From Neisseria dentiae (GTDB lineage Bacteria > Pseudomonadota > Gammaproteobacteria > Burkholderiales > Neisseriaceae), in NCBI RefSeq assembly GCF_024580525.1, contig NZ_JANIKQ010000002.1, forward strand, positions 106,290 through 170,289: a stretch of 64,000 bases of DNA, given 5' to 3'. Position numbers and translations under genes: made by a program. How positions within the stretch are numbered: position 1 is the stretch's first letter; every line of letters starts with the position of its first letter. Below, piece after piece: positions 40,797 to 52,381 of this stretch. The notes under the pieces were generated by a model. That model saw only the letters and a list, made by a program, of their open reading frames with translations, was not told where the DNA came from and did not search any database.

Positions 40797-42002
40797 CTAT
40801 TCTTCCGGCGGGCTTAGTGTTTCCAGCAGCGCCACCTTGCTTACCGAGCCGATGTGGCGGCCCTGTGCGTCCACTACCGGCACCGGGCAGGGAAACTGGG
40901 CGGCGGTGTTGAGCATATCGCGTATCGGCGTGTCGGCCTTCACGGCGGCCAAATCCGGCAGCACGGCGGCGCGGATAGGCTCCTGCCGGCCGATGGCCTC
41001 TTTCAGCGAATCGGCGGAAATCACGCCGACAAAATGCTTTTCATCGTCGAGCAGAAAACCGTATTCGCGGTCGTGGTCGCGCATGCGCTTCAAAAAGCTG
41101 CGCATATTGTCCTGCCCCGCGCGGTGCGGAAAGGTCAACTGCGTGCGCCGCGCCAAATCGCCGGCGGTGTAAACCTGCGACACGTTCACTTCTTTGAAAA
41201 ACGAACGTACATAATCGTTGGCGGGTTGGCGCAGGATTTCGTCGGGCGTGCCCACCTGCACCACGCTGCCGCCCTGCATAATGGCGATGCGGTTGCCGAT
41301 GCGCATTGCTTCGTCGAGATCGTGCGAAATAAACACGATGGTACGCTTTTCATGCGCCTGAAGGTTAATCAGCTCGTCCTGCATTTCGGTGCGGATCAGC
41401 GGGTCGAGCGCCGAAAATGCCTCGTCCATCAGCAAAATGGCCGGATTGTTCGCCAACGCGCGCGCCAAGCCCACCCGCTGGCGCATACCGCCCGACAACT
41501 CGTCGGGGTAGCTGTCGCCGTAGGCGCCCAAACCCACCTGTTCCAAAGCCGCCTGCGCCCGCTGGTTGCGTTCGGCCTCCTCCACGCCCGCCAGCTCCAG
41601 CCCGAACGCCACGTTACGGCGGTTGGTCAGATGCGGCATCAGCGCAAACGATTGGAACACCATGCTGATTTTCTCGCGGCGCACTTGGCGCAAACGCGCT
41701 TCATCCATCGCCACCACGTCTTCGCCGTCAATCAGCACTTGGCCGCCGCTGGGTTCGATTAAGCGGTTGAACAGGCGCACCAGCGTGGATTTGCCGGAGC
41801 CGGACAAGCCCATAATCACGAAAATCTCGCCTTCGTAGATTTCTAGATTCACATCGGCCACCGCCACCGTGCTGCCGGTTTCGGCAAAAATTTCTTCTTT
41901 CGACAAACCTTTGCCGTGCAGCTTGAGCGCCGCTTTCGGATGCGGGCCGAAAATCTTGTAAAGATTCTTAACCGTGAGTTTGGCCGTAGATTTTTCAGTC
42001 AT
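40797..42002 (-). CDS. proV: Glycine betaine/proline ABC transporter, ATP-binding subunit
   Basis: 401 residues. ATPase domain with Walker [19 protein letters not shown] near residue 63, Q-loop [16 protein letters not shown] signature [15 protein letters not shown] near 166, Walker [17 protein letters not shown], and H-loop [13 protein letters not shown]. The C-terminal ~120 residues are a tandem CBS pair ([36 protein letters not shown]), which in OpuA/ProV proteins gate transport by ionic strength. First gene of the operon. Confidence 0.95.
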   Translation of the reverse strand: MTEKSTAKLTVKNLYKIFGPHPKAALKLHGKGLSKEEIFAETGSTVAVADVNLEIYEGEIFVIMGLSGSGKSTLVRLFNRLIEPSGGQVLIDGEDVVAMDEARLRQVRREKISMVFQSFALMPHLTNRRNVAFGLELAGVEEAERNQRAQAALEQVGLGAYGDSYPDELSGGMRQRVGLARALANNPAILLMDEAFSALDPLIRTEMQDELINLQAHEKRTIVFISHDLDEAMRIGNRIAIMQGGSVVQVGTPDEILRQPANDYVRSFFKEVNVSQVYTAGDLARRTQLTFPHRAGQDNMRSFLKRMRDHDREYGFLLDDEKHFVGVISADSLKEAIGRQEPIRAAVLPDLAAVKADTPIRDMLNTAAQFPCPVPVVDAQGRHIGSVSKVALLETLSPPEE

Positions 42003-42423
42003 TTCAATCTTCTAGCGGGTTAACTGTTTTTTTACCCTAACAGAAACCCACGCCCGGATTCAAGTTTGAAAATTGAAATTAGCAATTCATTTCCCTATGT
42101 TTAAAAGTGAAAAGCTATTGAATATGACGCACGCCACCCTATTCCGCCAAGCACAGAGCATAGGCAATTTTCAAAAATTTCTTTTTAAAATGATTTTGTT
42201 AGACAATTTGATTTGTTTTTTAAATAAAATTAAATATTTTGATATTTATTTTAAAATGATTATTTTTCATTCATGATTGAATATAATAGGCTTGAGAATT
42301 TAAAAGATGTTGTTAAAACAGATTATTATGATTATTTAGAATTCAAAGCTTAAAGGGGCTGTTTTTAAAAGCACAGGCCGTCTGAATATGTTTTCAGACG
42401 GCCTGTGCTTTTAAAAACGGTTT
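42003..42423. other. AT-rich intergenic region upstream of proV
   Basis: 421 bases, strikingly AT-rich between 42160 and 42350, with no DUS except the terminal palindrome. It should contain the minus-strand proV promoter. The one short open frame (42073-42276) has no features of a real protein and no ribosome-binding site. Confidence 0.4.
42361..42418. terminator. Long perfect palindrome with DUS arms, terminator of the membrane-protein gene
   Basis: The 26-base arms extend beyond the DUS into GTTTTTAAAAGCAC on both sides with only a 6-base loop (TATGTT). On the minus strand it starts five bases past the stop at 42424. Most DUS hairpins here have 13-16-base stems. Confidence 0.75.
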
Positions 42424-43038
42424 CTATTGAATCTGGTTCGACACCATAATATTCACGGTGGACAACAACGACACCATTACCGCCAGCGTGCCGGATATAT
42501 CCGTGAAATAAGCCGTTTTTCTCAATTTCACGCCCAAGCCGAGCTGGATAATCAGAATCGCAGGCAGCGGCAGGGTCAGATAATGAAAGGCGTTCATGTC
42601 CAACACGCCCAAAAGCCCCAGCGACATCATGGCCAGCGAATACACCGCCGCCCAAAAAATATAAACCAAGGCATAGATTTTGATGATGTTTTGCGTGGGG
42701 TTGTCGCCCGTTTGGTCTTTTTTATACGCATACAGCGCAAAGCCCGCGGCCACATGGAACACGGTGCAGGACAGCACAAACAAGGCAAACGAAATAAACG
42801 CCACCATGCCCGTGAAAGTGGGCAGCTTGGCCAGATAATAAAGCGGCATCATCCAGAAACTGCCTGCCAAAAGGCAGAGAATGCCCGATGCAAAAATATT
42901 TTTGTCGGGCGTGTTGGCAATCACATTGTCTTTGCTCTGCCACGGGTTGCGGCGGTCTCGCCCCGAAAACAGCAGTACGCCCGCATACATATGAATCAGC
43001 CCCGATGCCACAATCATTACCGTCATTGATAAATCCAT
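42424..43038 (-). CDS. Six-helix membrane protein of unknown function
   Basis: 204 residues with about six hydrophobic segments: MTVMIVASGLIHMYAGVLLF, FASGILCLLAGSFWMMPLYY, FISFALFVLSCTVFHVAAGF, YALVYIFWAAVYSLAMMSLG, LTLPLPAILIIQLGLGV and LAVMVSLLSTVNIMV. Charged loops include SGRDRRNPWQSKDN and AYKKDQTGDNPTQN. I do not recognise the family. GCAGGAGCGGGT before the ATG supports the start. It stands alone between proV and ftsB with its own terminator. Confidence 0.75.
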   Translation of the reverse strand: MDLSMTVMIVASGLIHMYAGVLLFSGRDRRNPWQSKDNVIANTPDKNIFASGILCLLAGSFWMMPLYYLAKLPTFTGMVAFISFALFVLSCTVFHVAAGFALYAYKKDQTGDNPTQNIIKIYALVYIFWAAVYSLAMMSLGLLGVLDMNAFHYLTLPLPAILIIQLGLGVKLRKTAYFTDISGTLAVMVSLLSTVNIMVSNQIQ

Positions 43039-43090
43039 ACCCGCTCCTGCTTATCGAAAATATGTATATTGCCGGCAATATAGCCGTTTA

Positions 43091-43183
43091 CCTTTGCAAA
43101 ATCCATATCGGCATCTGCAAACATCTGCATCATGCTCGTGCTTAAGCCCGATATCTTACCTACTCTGGCTGATCCCAAGCATG
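43091..43183. repeat. Degenerate type B repeat remnant
   Basis: ACCTTTGCAAAATCC followed by CATCATGCTCGTGCTTAAGC resembles the left half of type B elements with many changes; the right half is unrecognisable. Confidence 0.3.
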
Positions 43184-43225
43184 GCGCCCACGTTTAAAAC
43201 GCCATACGGTTGCCATAAAAATTAA

Positions 43226-43263
43226 GGCCGTCTGAAAGCAAACTTATCTTTCAGACGGCCTTT
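43226..43263. terminator. DUS hairpin terminator after eno-ftsB
   Basis: AAGGCCGTCTGAAAG and CTTTCAGACGGCCTTT around CAAACTTAT, 16 bases past the ftsB stop on the minus strand. Confidence 0.7.
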
Positions 43264-43278
43264 GGCAACCAAAACAAA

Positions 43279-43554
43279 TCAGCGGCGGTACACCAAACGG
43301 TAATAGGTTTCTCCGTTTTGGATATAGCCCAAATCCACGCGGGCGATTTCGGCGATGGCATCCTGCCCTTTGGCGAGGTCGTCCACTTCCGCCTGCAAGG
43401 CGTTGTTGCGCAAGGTGAGTGCCTGGTTTTTCTCTCCTTGTTCGGCCACTTTATCCTGCAAGCGCCACATATCGCGCCAGCCGCCTTTGGAAATCCAAAG
43501 GCTGTACTGGAACCATGTGATGGCGGCGATTAAAACCAGTGTTACCCACTTCAT
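43279..43554 (-). CDS. ftsB: Cell division protein FtsB
   Basis: 91-residue bitopic divisome protein of the FtsQBL complex. One N-terminal transmembrane helix (WVTLVLIAAITWFQYSLWI), then a periplasmic coiled coil (LQDKVAEQGEKNQALTLRNN) and the C-terminal DAIAEIARVDLGYIQNGETYYRLV typical of FtsB/DivIC. It begins 10 bases after the eno stop, with AAGGCG as ribosome-binding site; the eno-ftsB pair is the common proteobacterial arrangement. Confidence 0.92.
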   Translation of the reverse strand: MKWVTLVLIAAITWFQYSLWISKGGWRDMWRLQDKVAEQGEKNQALTLRNNALQAEVDDLAKGQDAIAEIARVDLGYIQNGETYYRLVYRR

Positions 43555-43564
43555 GCGTTACGCC

Positions 43565-44896
<1,332 letters not shown>

Positions 44897-45040
44897 TCAG
44901 ACGGCCTTGAACCGAACCTGAAGCCGCTTACGCTGAAATAATATTACGGCGCCGATTATACCGATTCGCGCCGCCCGAAACGAGTGTTTGCGCGGCAAAT
45001 CGGGTAAAACTTGTTTGATGTCAAGCCGCAGCCTGACACG

Positions 45041-45070
45041 AGGCCGTCTGAAACGTTTCAGACGGCCTCG
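45041..45070. terminator. DUS hairpin terminator after guaB
   Basis: GAGGCCGTCTGAAAC and GTTTCAGACGGCCTC are fully symmetric with no extra loop, eight bases past the guaB stop. Confidence 0.7.
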
Positions 45071-45077
45071 ATACCGG

Positions 45078-46628
<1,551 letters not shown>

Positions 46629-46802
46629 CTAAAATTTAAGAAAATTACACCGCCGCCGCCAAACCGCCACCGTTGTAACCATACAAACAGTAACGGCCTT
46701 TATATCGCCAAATAATACACTTGTTATGACACTTACCTGATTTAACAATATAATAAAGGCCGTCTGAAAACCTATTCCGAAAACACAAAAGAAAGAAAAA
46801 CC

Positions 46803-47243
46803 ATGCACATTACCCGCACCACCTGCACCGCCGTTCTCGCCTGCCTGCTGCTGCCGGCGCAGTTTTCCGCCGCCCAGGTTTACACATGGAAAAGCAAAAA
46901 CGGCAGCACCAGCTATTCCGATGTGCCGCAAAACCTGAAAGTTTCCAACGCATCAACCGTTAACGTGCGCACCCGCACCGTTACGCCGCCGCCCGCGCCC
47001 CAAGCCGCCGAAGGCGAAGGCTCGCTGGCCGACAAACAAAAACAGCTGAACGATGCCATCAGCCAGGAAAACAAAAAAATCGAAGAACAAAACAAGAAAA
47101 TCGAAGAACAAAACCGCCAGCAGAAAGAAGACAACTGCAAAACCGCCCGCCTCAACCGCCAGTTTGCCGAAACCGCCCGTGTGGCCAACCGCGACGAGTT
47201 TATCAAACGCTACGATGCCGATATCGGCAAATTCTGCAACTAA
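46803..47243 (+). CDS. DUF4124 domain-containing periplasmic protein
   Basis: 146 residues with a signal peptide (MHITRTTCTAVLACLLLPAQ, cut after FSAA) and the DUF4124 motif QVYTWKSKNGSTSYSDVPQN. Then a proline-rich stretch (TVTPPPAPQAAEG) and a charged coiled coil with a doubled KKIEEQN unit, ending DNCKTARLNRQF and two cysteines. Function of the family is unknown; it is common in beta-proteobacteria. Divergent from guaB, with AAGAAAGAAAAACC before the ATG. Confidence 0.83.
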   Translation: MHITRTTCTAVLACLLLPAQFSAAQVYTWKSKNGSTSYSDVPQNLKVSNASTVNVRTRTVTPPPAPQAAEGEGSLADKQKQLNDAISQENKKIEEQNKKIEEQNRQQKEDNCKTARLNRQFAETARVANRDEFIKRYDADIGKFCN

Positions 47244-47270
47244 AGCAAACAAACCGCAAAAATACAGGCC

Positions 47271-47413
47271 GAGACCTTTGCAAAAGCCCCAGATGCGGAT
47301 GCAGTTCAAGGCGTAGCAGCGCAGCGAGCGCAGACATAACATGAAGTTAGGCAAGCGAGCGAGCAGCGCACAACGCAGAAATGCGCCGCAGATGGGGGTT
47401 TTGCAAAGGTCTC
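47271..47413. mobile_element. GAGACC-ended small mobile repeat, type A copy 3 (short form, AGGCC target duplication)
   Basis: 143-bp element from GAGACCTTTGCAAAAG to TTTTGCAAAGGTCTC with perfect AGGCC on each side (47266-47270, 47414-47418). The right AGGCC is the first half of a DUS. It lacks the ACCCTAAAGGGCATA segment present at 33384 and 60737. Confidence 0.85.
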
Positions 47414-47459
47414 AGGCCGTCTGAAAGCCGCACTAGCAACGCTCGGTTTTCAGACGGCC
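47414..47459. terminator. DUS inverted pair upstream of sppA
   Basis: AGGCCGTCTGAAAG and TTTTCAGACGGCCC with a ~20-base loop; probable terminator of the DUF4124 gene, displaced from it by the inserted repeat. Confidence 0.5.
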
Positions 47460-47507
47460 CCGATTCGCCTACAATAAACGGCATTTCATTATCAGAAAGC
47501 CCGTTTT

Positions 47508-48512
47508 ATGCAATACCGCATCCGCAATAACAACAACGACACACCGCCCGCCAACCCCGGCACAGGCGAAAGCTGGGAGCGCAACACCCTGCGCGACGTT
47601 TTGCTCGAAGCCTATAAAGAGCAGCGCCGCGCCCGCTTCTGGCGCAACCTTTGGCGCGCCCTGTGGGTGCTGGTATTTCTGGCCATCGCCGCCAACTCGT
47701 GCAGCAGCAGCCAAAGCGCCCCCGGCAGCCAACTGGTCAATATATCCGAAGAACACACCGCCGTCATTTCCCTCACCGGCGCCATCGGCGACGAATATGA
47801 AGACCAAACCGCCATGCTGCGCGACAGTCTCGAAGCAGCCTATAAAAACAACAAAGTCAAAGGCATCATCATCCGTGCCAACAGCCCCGGCGGCTCGCCC
47901 GTGGTGTCCAACACCGCCTTTAACGAAATACGCCGTCTGAAAAACGAATATAAAAACCGCAACATTCCGCTTTATGTGGTTGCCGAAGACGTTTGCGCAT
48001 CAGGCTGCTACTACATCGCCGCCGCCGCCGACAAAATCTACGCCGACCCCTCCAGCATGGTCGGCAGCATCGGCGTAATCGGCGGCGGTTTCGACCTCAC
48101 CGGCCTGATGGACAAACTCGGCGTGAAACGCCGCCTCAAAACCGCAGGCAGCAACAAAGGCATGGGCGACCCGTTCTCTCCCGAAACGCCCGAACAAACC
48201 CGCATTTGGGAGCAGATGCTCGCCGACATTCATCAGGAATTCATCAAAGCCGTCAAACTCGGACGCGGCAACCGACTGAAAGAAAAAGAAAACCCCGATA
48301 TTTTCAGCGGCCGTATCTACACCGGCAATGAAGCCAAAGCCGCCGGCCTGATCGACGGCTACGGCAGCATCTACAGCGTATCGCGCGATGTGATCAAAGC
48401 CCCGAAACTCATCGACTACACCCCCGAAGACAGCCTCAGCCAACTCTTCGGCCGCCACCTGCGCGCCGGCATTTCAGCAGGATTGGAAGCCGCAGGCAGC
48501 AAAATCTGGTAA
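47508..48512 (+). CDS. sppA: Signal peptide peptidase SppA, short form (S49 family)
   Basis: 334-residue inner-membrane serine protease that degrades cleaved signal peptides. One transmembrane helix (ALWVLVFLAIAANSC, about residues 51-65), then a single S49 domain: AVISLTGAIGDEY, GIIIRANSPGGSP near 125, EDVCASGCYYIAAAADKIYA with the nucleophilic serine in ASGCYY near 165, MVGSIGVIGGGFD, and KTAGSNKGMGDPFSPET with the general-base lysine near 210. It corresponds to the half-length Ser/Lys-dyad form rather than the 600-residue E. coli form. Confidence 0.92.
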   Translation: MQYRIRNNNNDTPPANPGTGESWERNTLRDVLLEAYKEQRRARFWRNLWRALWVLVFLAIAANSCSSSQSAPGSQLVNISEEHTAVISLTGAIGDEYEDQTAMLRDSLEAAYKNNKVKGIIIRANSPGGSPVVSNTAFNEIRRLKNEYKNRNIPLYVVAEDVCASGCYYIAAAADKIYADPSSMVGSIGVIGGGFDLTGLMDKLGVKRRLKTAGSNKGMGDPFSPETPEQTRIWEQMLADIHQEFIKAVKLGRGNRLKEKENPDIFSGRIYTGNEAKAAGLIDGYGSIYSVSRDVIKAPKLIDYTPEDSLSQLFGRHLRAGISAGLEAAGSKIW

Positions 48513-48530
48513 ACCGCCTTGCCGCAAACC

Positions 48531-48561
48531 GAGGCCGTCTGAAAACTTTTCAGACGGCCTT
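48531..48561 (+). terminator. DUS hairpin terminator after sppA
   Basis: GAGGCCGTCTGAAAA, a 2-base loop and its reverse complement, then TTCTGTT, 19 bases past the sppA stop. Confidence 0.7.
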
Positions 48562-48610
48562 CTGTTATAATCTACACCCTTTGTTTTAGCAGAACTTTCT
48601 ATCCCCTCCC

Positions 48611-50005
48611 ATGCAGCCCGATTTATCCCAAACCCTCGCCAAAGACCGCCATTTTCTGCAAACCGCCTTCAAAAATCCGAAAAAATTCGGCGGCTTGCCC
48701 AAAGTCGAAGAAAAATACCGCAAATCGCACGAAATCTATTTAAAACGCCAAGCCGCGCTGCCCAAGCCGCAGTACGACGGCACGCTGCCGGTGCACGAGC
48801 GTTTGGATGACATCAAAGCCGCCATCGCCAACCACCAAGTAACCATCATCTGCGGCGAAACCGGCTCCGGCAAAACCACCCAACTGCCGAAAATCTGCTT
48901 GGAACTCGGGCGCGGTACGGCGGGCTTAATCGGCCACACCCAGCCGCGCCGCCTGGCCGCGCGTTCTGTTGCCGAGCGGATTGCCGAAGAATTGGGCAGC
49001 AACATTGGTGAAACGGTCGGCTACAAAGTGCGCTTCAACGACAACACCTCGCGCGATGCCTATGTGAAACTGATGACCGACGGCATCCTGCTGGCCGAAA
49101 CACAAACCGACCGCTACCTCACTACTTACGACACCATCATCATCGACGAAGCGCACGAACGCAGCCTGAACATCGATTTTCTGCTGGGCTACCTGAAACA
49201 ACTGCTGCCGCGCCGCCCCGATTTAAAAATCATCATCACCTCGGCCACCATCGATGCCGAGCGGTTTTCCAAGCATTTCAATAACGCCCCCGTGCTGGAA
49301 GTGAGCGGACGCACCTATCCCGTCGAAATCCTTTACCGGCCGCTGCACACGGCAGACGAAGACGAAGCGGAAATCGAAATCGCCGATGCCATCGTCGATG
49401 CCGCCGACGAGCTGGCGCATTTGGGCAGCGGCGATATTCTCGTGTTCCTGCCCGGCGAACGCGAAATCCGCGAAGCCGCCGAAGCCCTGCGCAAGTCGCC
49501 GCTGCGCCGCCACGACGAAATCCTGCCGCTGTTCGCCCGTTTGTCGAACGCCGAACAGCACAAAATCTTTCACCCCAACGGCACCAAACGCCGCATCGTA
49601 TTGGCCACCAACGTCGCCGAAACCTCGCTCACCGTGCCGGGCATCAAATATGTGATCGACACCGGCTTGGCGCGGGTAAAACGTTATTCCGCCCGCGCCA
49701 AAGTGGAGCAGTTGCATGTGGAAAAAATTTCACAGGCCGCCGCCCGCCAGCGTTCCGGCCGCTGCGGCCGCGTTTCCGCCGGCGTGTGCATCCGATTGTA
49801 TTCTGAAGAAGATTTTGAACAGCGCAGCGCGTTTACCGACCCCGAAATCATCCGCAGCAACCTAGCCGCCGTCATCCTGCGCATGGCCGCACTGAACCTG
49901 GGCGACGTGGCGGCGTTTCCGTTTCTCGAAGCGCCCGACCAACGGTATATCAACGACGGGTTTCAGGTGTTGTTGGAATTGGGGGCGGTGGAGGATGCCG
50001 TCTGA
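48611..50005 (+). CDS. hrpA: ATP-dependent RNA helicase HrpA, N-terminal part (gene split by insertion)
   Basis: 464 residues with the whole DEAH core: Walker [40 protein letters not shown] in [61 protein letters not shown] and [18 protein letters not shown]. The following winged-helix region stops after [11 protein letters not shown], where a DUS (ATGCCGTCTGAA, 49995-50006) supplies the TGA stop. The rest of HrpA resumes at ~52430 after a restriction-modification insertion. E. coli HrpA (about 1300 residues) remodels stalled ribosomes. This half lacks its C-terminal domains, so normal function is doubtful. Confidence 0.88.
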   Translation: MQPDLSQTLAKDRHFLQTAFKNPKKFGGLPKVEEKYRKSHEIYLKRQAALPKPQYDGTLPVHERLDDIKAAIANHQVTIICGETGSGKTTQLPKICLELGRGTAGLIGHTQPRRLAARSVAERIAEELGSNIGETVGYKVRFNDNTSRDAYVKLMTDGILLAETQTDRYLTTYDTIIIDEAHERSLNIDFLLGYLKQLLPRRPDLKIIITSATIDAERFSKHFNNAPVLEVSGRTYPVEILYRPLHTADEDEAEIEIADAIVDAADELAHLGSGDILVFLPGEREIREAAEALRKSPLRRHDEILPLFARLSNAEQHKIFHPNGTKRRIVLATNVAETSLTVPGIKYVIDTGLARVKRYSARAKVEQLHVEKISQAAARQRSGRCGRVSAGVCIRLYSEEDFEQRSAFTDPEIIRSNLAAVILRMAALNLGDVAAFPFLEAPDQRYINDGFQVLLELGAVEDAV

Positions 50006-50139
50006 AAATGCTAGGCTAATTGGCTTTTCTGATACTATTTTTCAATATATAGATTAAGCCAGCTGTAGATTTAACCTAGTAATGTGCCACAATTACAGGT
50101 AATGCTGTAGAAAACTAAATTGATAAGGACAAACAATCT

Positions 50140-51069
50140 ATGACATCAAAAGGAAGACGCACATCCCCTATTTTCCTTGATGAGAACATGCTAGAAGAAG
50201 GTAATACCAACAACATCACATTACCTCGTATACATAAACAACGACGTATTGTTTTTGGCTGGTATGGAGGAAAGTTTTCCCACCTTGATTGGCTGCTCCC
50301 TTTACTTCCAATTTGCCATCATTATTGCGAACCCTTTGCTGGCTCCGGTGCAGTTTTACTTAATCGTAAACCTTCACCGGTCGAGACATATAACGATATT
50401 GATGGCGATGTTGTGAATTTCTTCAGGGTTCTACGAGATCATCAAGAAGAACTTGTGAGGGCGATTGCTTTGACACCATTTTCGCGTGAAGAGTACCACT
50501 TAGCAATCAACAACCAAGTAAATGAGAATCACAACATAGAGCGAGCAAGACAATTCTACATCAAAGCCCGACAAACCCGAACCGGACTTGCTCAGACTGC
50601 TTCCCTTGGACGCTGGGCAAACTGTAAAGATACAAGCCGTGCGGGAATGTCTGGTGTTGTCTCGCGCTGGCTTGGCGGCGTGGGCTCTCTAGATGAAATC
50701 GCCCAGCGACTGATTCGAGTCCAAATCGAAAATCGTCCTGCCATTGATGTAATCCGTCTTTATGATAGCCCCAAGACACTTTTTTATTGCGATCCTCCCT
50801 ATCTCCATGCTACACGTAGCGATACCAAGGCTTACGGTTTCGAAATGGACGAGAACCAGCATCGGGAATTTGCCGAAGTGGTCAATGAATGTAAAGGTAT
50901 GGTGGCTGTGTCAGGATATAATCATCCGCTGATGGATGAGCTATTCAAACCAGGACGTTGGTTTAAGACCCAAGGTCCGGATAAAACAATTCACTCTACC
51001 AAAGGCAAACGCTCAGAAGTCCTCTGGACAAACTATGATCCTAAAAATCAAAAAGAACTGTTTGAATGA
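50140..51069 (+). CDS. Dam-family (D12 class) DNA adenine-N6 methyltransferase of an R-M system
   Basis: 309-residue alpha-group m6A methylase. Motif X FGWYGGKFSHLDWLLPLLP near residue 37, motif I EPFAGSGAVLLNR near 65, and the catalytic DPPY in LFYCDPPYLHATRSD near 220; VAVSGYNHPLMDELF near 260 fits the fold's later motifs. It protects host DNA from the nuclease encoded 89 bases downstream. The gene is AT-richer than its surroundings and contains no DUS, as expected for recently acquired DNA. The recognition sequence cannot be read from the protein. Confidence 0.88.
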   Translation: MTSKGRRTSPIFLDENMLEEGNTNNITLPRIHKQRRIVFGWYGGKFSHLDWLLPLLPICHHYCEPFAGSGAVLLNRKPSPVETYNDIDGDVVNFFRVLRDHQEELVRAIALTPFSREEYHLAINNQVNENHNIERARQFYIKARQTRTGLAQTASLGRWANCKDTSRAGMSGVVSRWLGGVGSLDEIAQRLIRVQIENRPAIDVIRLYDSPKTLFYCDPPYLHATRSDTKAYGFEMDENQHREFAEVVNECKGMVAVSGYNHPLMDELFKPGRWFKTQGPDKTIHSTKGKRSEVLWTNYDPKNQKELFE

Positions 51070-51158
51070 GAGCTACTTGCACACGAGCTATTAATATCAT
51101 TCTGACGACAGGTACACTTTCTGAGCTATCTACATTTATATAAGTAAAGAGAGCTTCA

Positions 51159-52280
51159 ATGACACCAAAAGAAATATTAGAAAACATTCAACAGCGTGCC
51201 GTCGCCACATTGAATGTCTCTGTTATCACGGATCCAGTAATCAAAGAGCGTGTTGATTACATATGCCGCTGTATGAGCAACCGCGCTGGGGTACGGCTGC
51301 TCATGTCATGTTTGTTGGGAAAACTGGACAAGCCCAATGTCGATCCGCGCAAGCCCTATACCGAGATTGGTGGAGCTGACAGTTTTTCCGGACGTACCTA
51401 TGACGAACGCTATCTGACCAATTTCATCAATGCACACCGACTACCGGTTAATCCGACAACTGCCTTTCTAACCCCGACTCTACGCAATATCAACCATGCA
51501 CTGACCACCGATCGGGAGCTTGTTGGTAGACCGCGTGACCTTTACAAAAAGACGCTTGAGCTACTGGAAGATGTAGCCCTTCAACGTATCACTGCTGATG
51601 TACTATTTGTCGAAACCGTGCGTGTACTGATGCTGTTACGCGATGAAAAGTTGGCTCGCATGGTTTCCCTTCTAGATGCCTTAAACCGTACCGAGGGTGC
51701 ATTACCTCTTTCGTCGGAAGCTATCGTCACACTGATAAGTCAACACCTTGCTTGCAAGAATGCTAGCCGCCTACCGGTTCTAGTGGTCGCTGCCGCCTAT
51801 GAGGCAGCAGGGGCGCGATTGCTGGAAACCATACTACCCCTGAACTCGCACAATGCTGCTGATCTTCAAACTGGCTCGCTGGGCGATGTGGAAATCTGTT
51901 TGACGGGCGAGAATTCAATCGTTACTGTCTATGAAATGAAGATGAAGCGTGTCTCGCAAGACGACATCGACGCGGCAGTAACCAAGATAGCCAGAGCGCC
52001 GAACAAAATTCACAACTACCTATTTGTAACAACAGATGTGATTGACCCAATCGTGGCCGAGTACGCTGCGACATTCTATGAGAAAACGGATGGCTCTGAA
52101 ATTGCCATTCTCGATTGCATAGGCTTCTTAAGACACTTCCTACACTTGTTTCATCGCATCCGTACTGAGTACCTCAACGCTTATCAAGGGCTAGTTTTGA
52201 GTGAACCAGACTCTGCGGTCAGTCAAACGCTAAAAGAGGCATTTTTGGCACTTCGTCAAGCAGCAGAAAGTGATGATTAA
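51159..52280 (+). CDS. Type II restriction endonuclease, PD-(D/E)XK type, possibly SacI-like
   Basis: 373 residues, immediately after the methylase. The likely catalytic core is NAADLQTGSLGDVEICLTG followed by VTVYEMKMKRVSQDDIDAA (about residues 235-275): an acidic residue on one strand then E-x-K on the next, as in PD-(D/E)XK nucleases. Other recognisable stretches are DPRKPYTEIGG, FSGRTYDERYLTNFI, TTAFLTPTLRNI and ASRLPVLVVAAAYEAAG. The HN-AD-x-TG-x-GD-E pattern resembles the SacI family, but I am not certain of the subfamily. Downstream of the nuclease the hrpA frame resumes. Confidence 0.75.
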   Translation: MTPKEILENIQQRAVATLNVSVITDPVIKERVDYICRCMSNRAGVRLLMSCLLGKLDKPNVDPRKPYTEIGGADSFSGRTYDERYLTNFINAHRLPVNPTTAFLTPTLRNINHALTTDRELVGRPRDLYKKTLELLEDVALQRITADVLFVETVRVLMLLRDEKLARMVSLLDALNRTEGALPLSSEAIVTLISQHLACKNASRLPVLVVAAAYEAAGARLLETILPLNSHNAADLQTGSLGDVEICLTGENSIVTVYEMKMKRVSQDDIDAAVTKIARAPNKIHNYLFVTTDVIDPIVAEYAATFYEKTDGSEIAILDCIGFLRHFLHLFHRIRTEYLNAYQGLVLSEPDSAVSQTLKEAFLALRQAAESDD

Positions 52281-52381
52281 ATGTGTGTATGCTCGAATAA
52301 ATACGATTAACATTGATCCAGATAAAGCATAATCAGTATTCATGCCTAGCGGAGATCAATAATTAAAAATATCAAGTATAC

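Noticed and set aside
42073..42276. 67-residue open frame upstream of proV
   Set aside because: AT-rich chance frame without a ribosome-binding site, similarity or codon bias.
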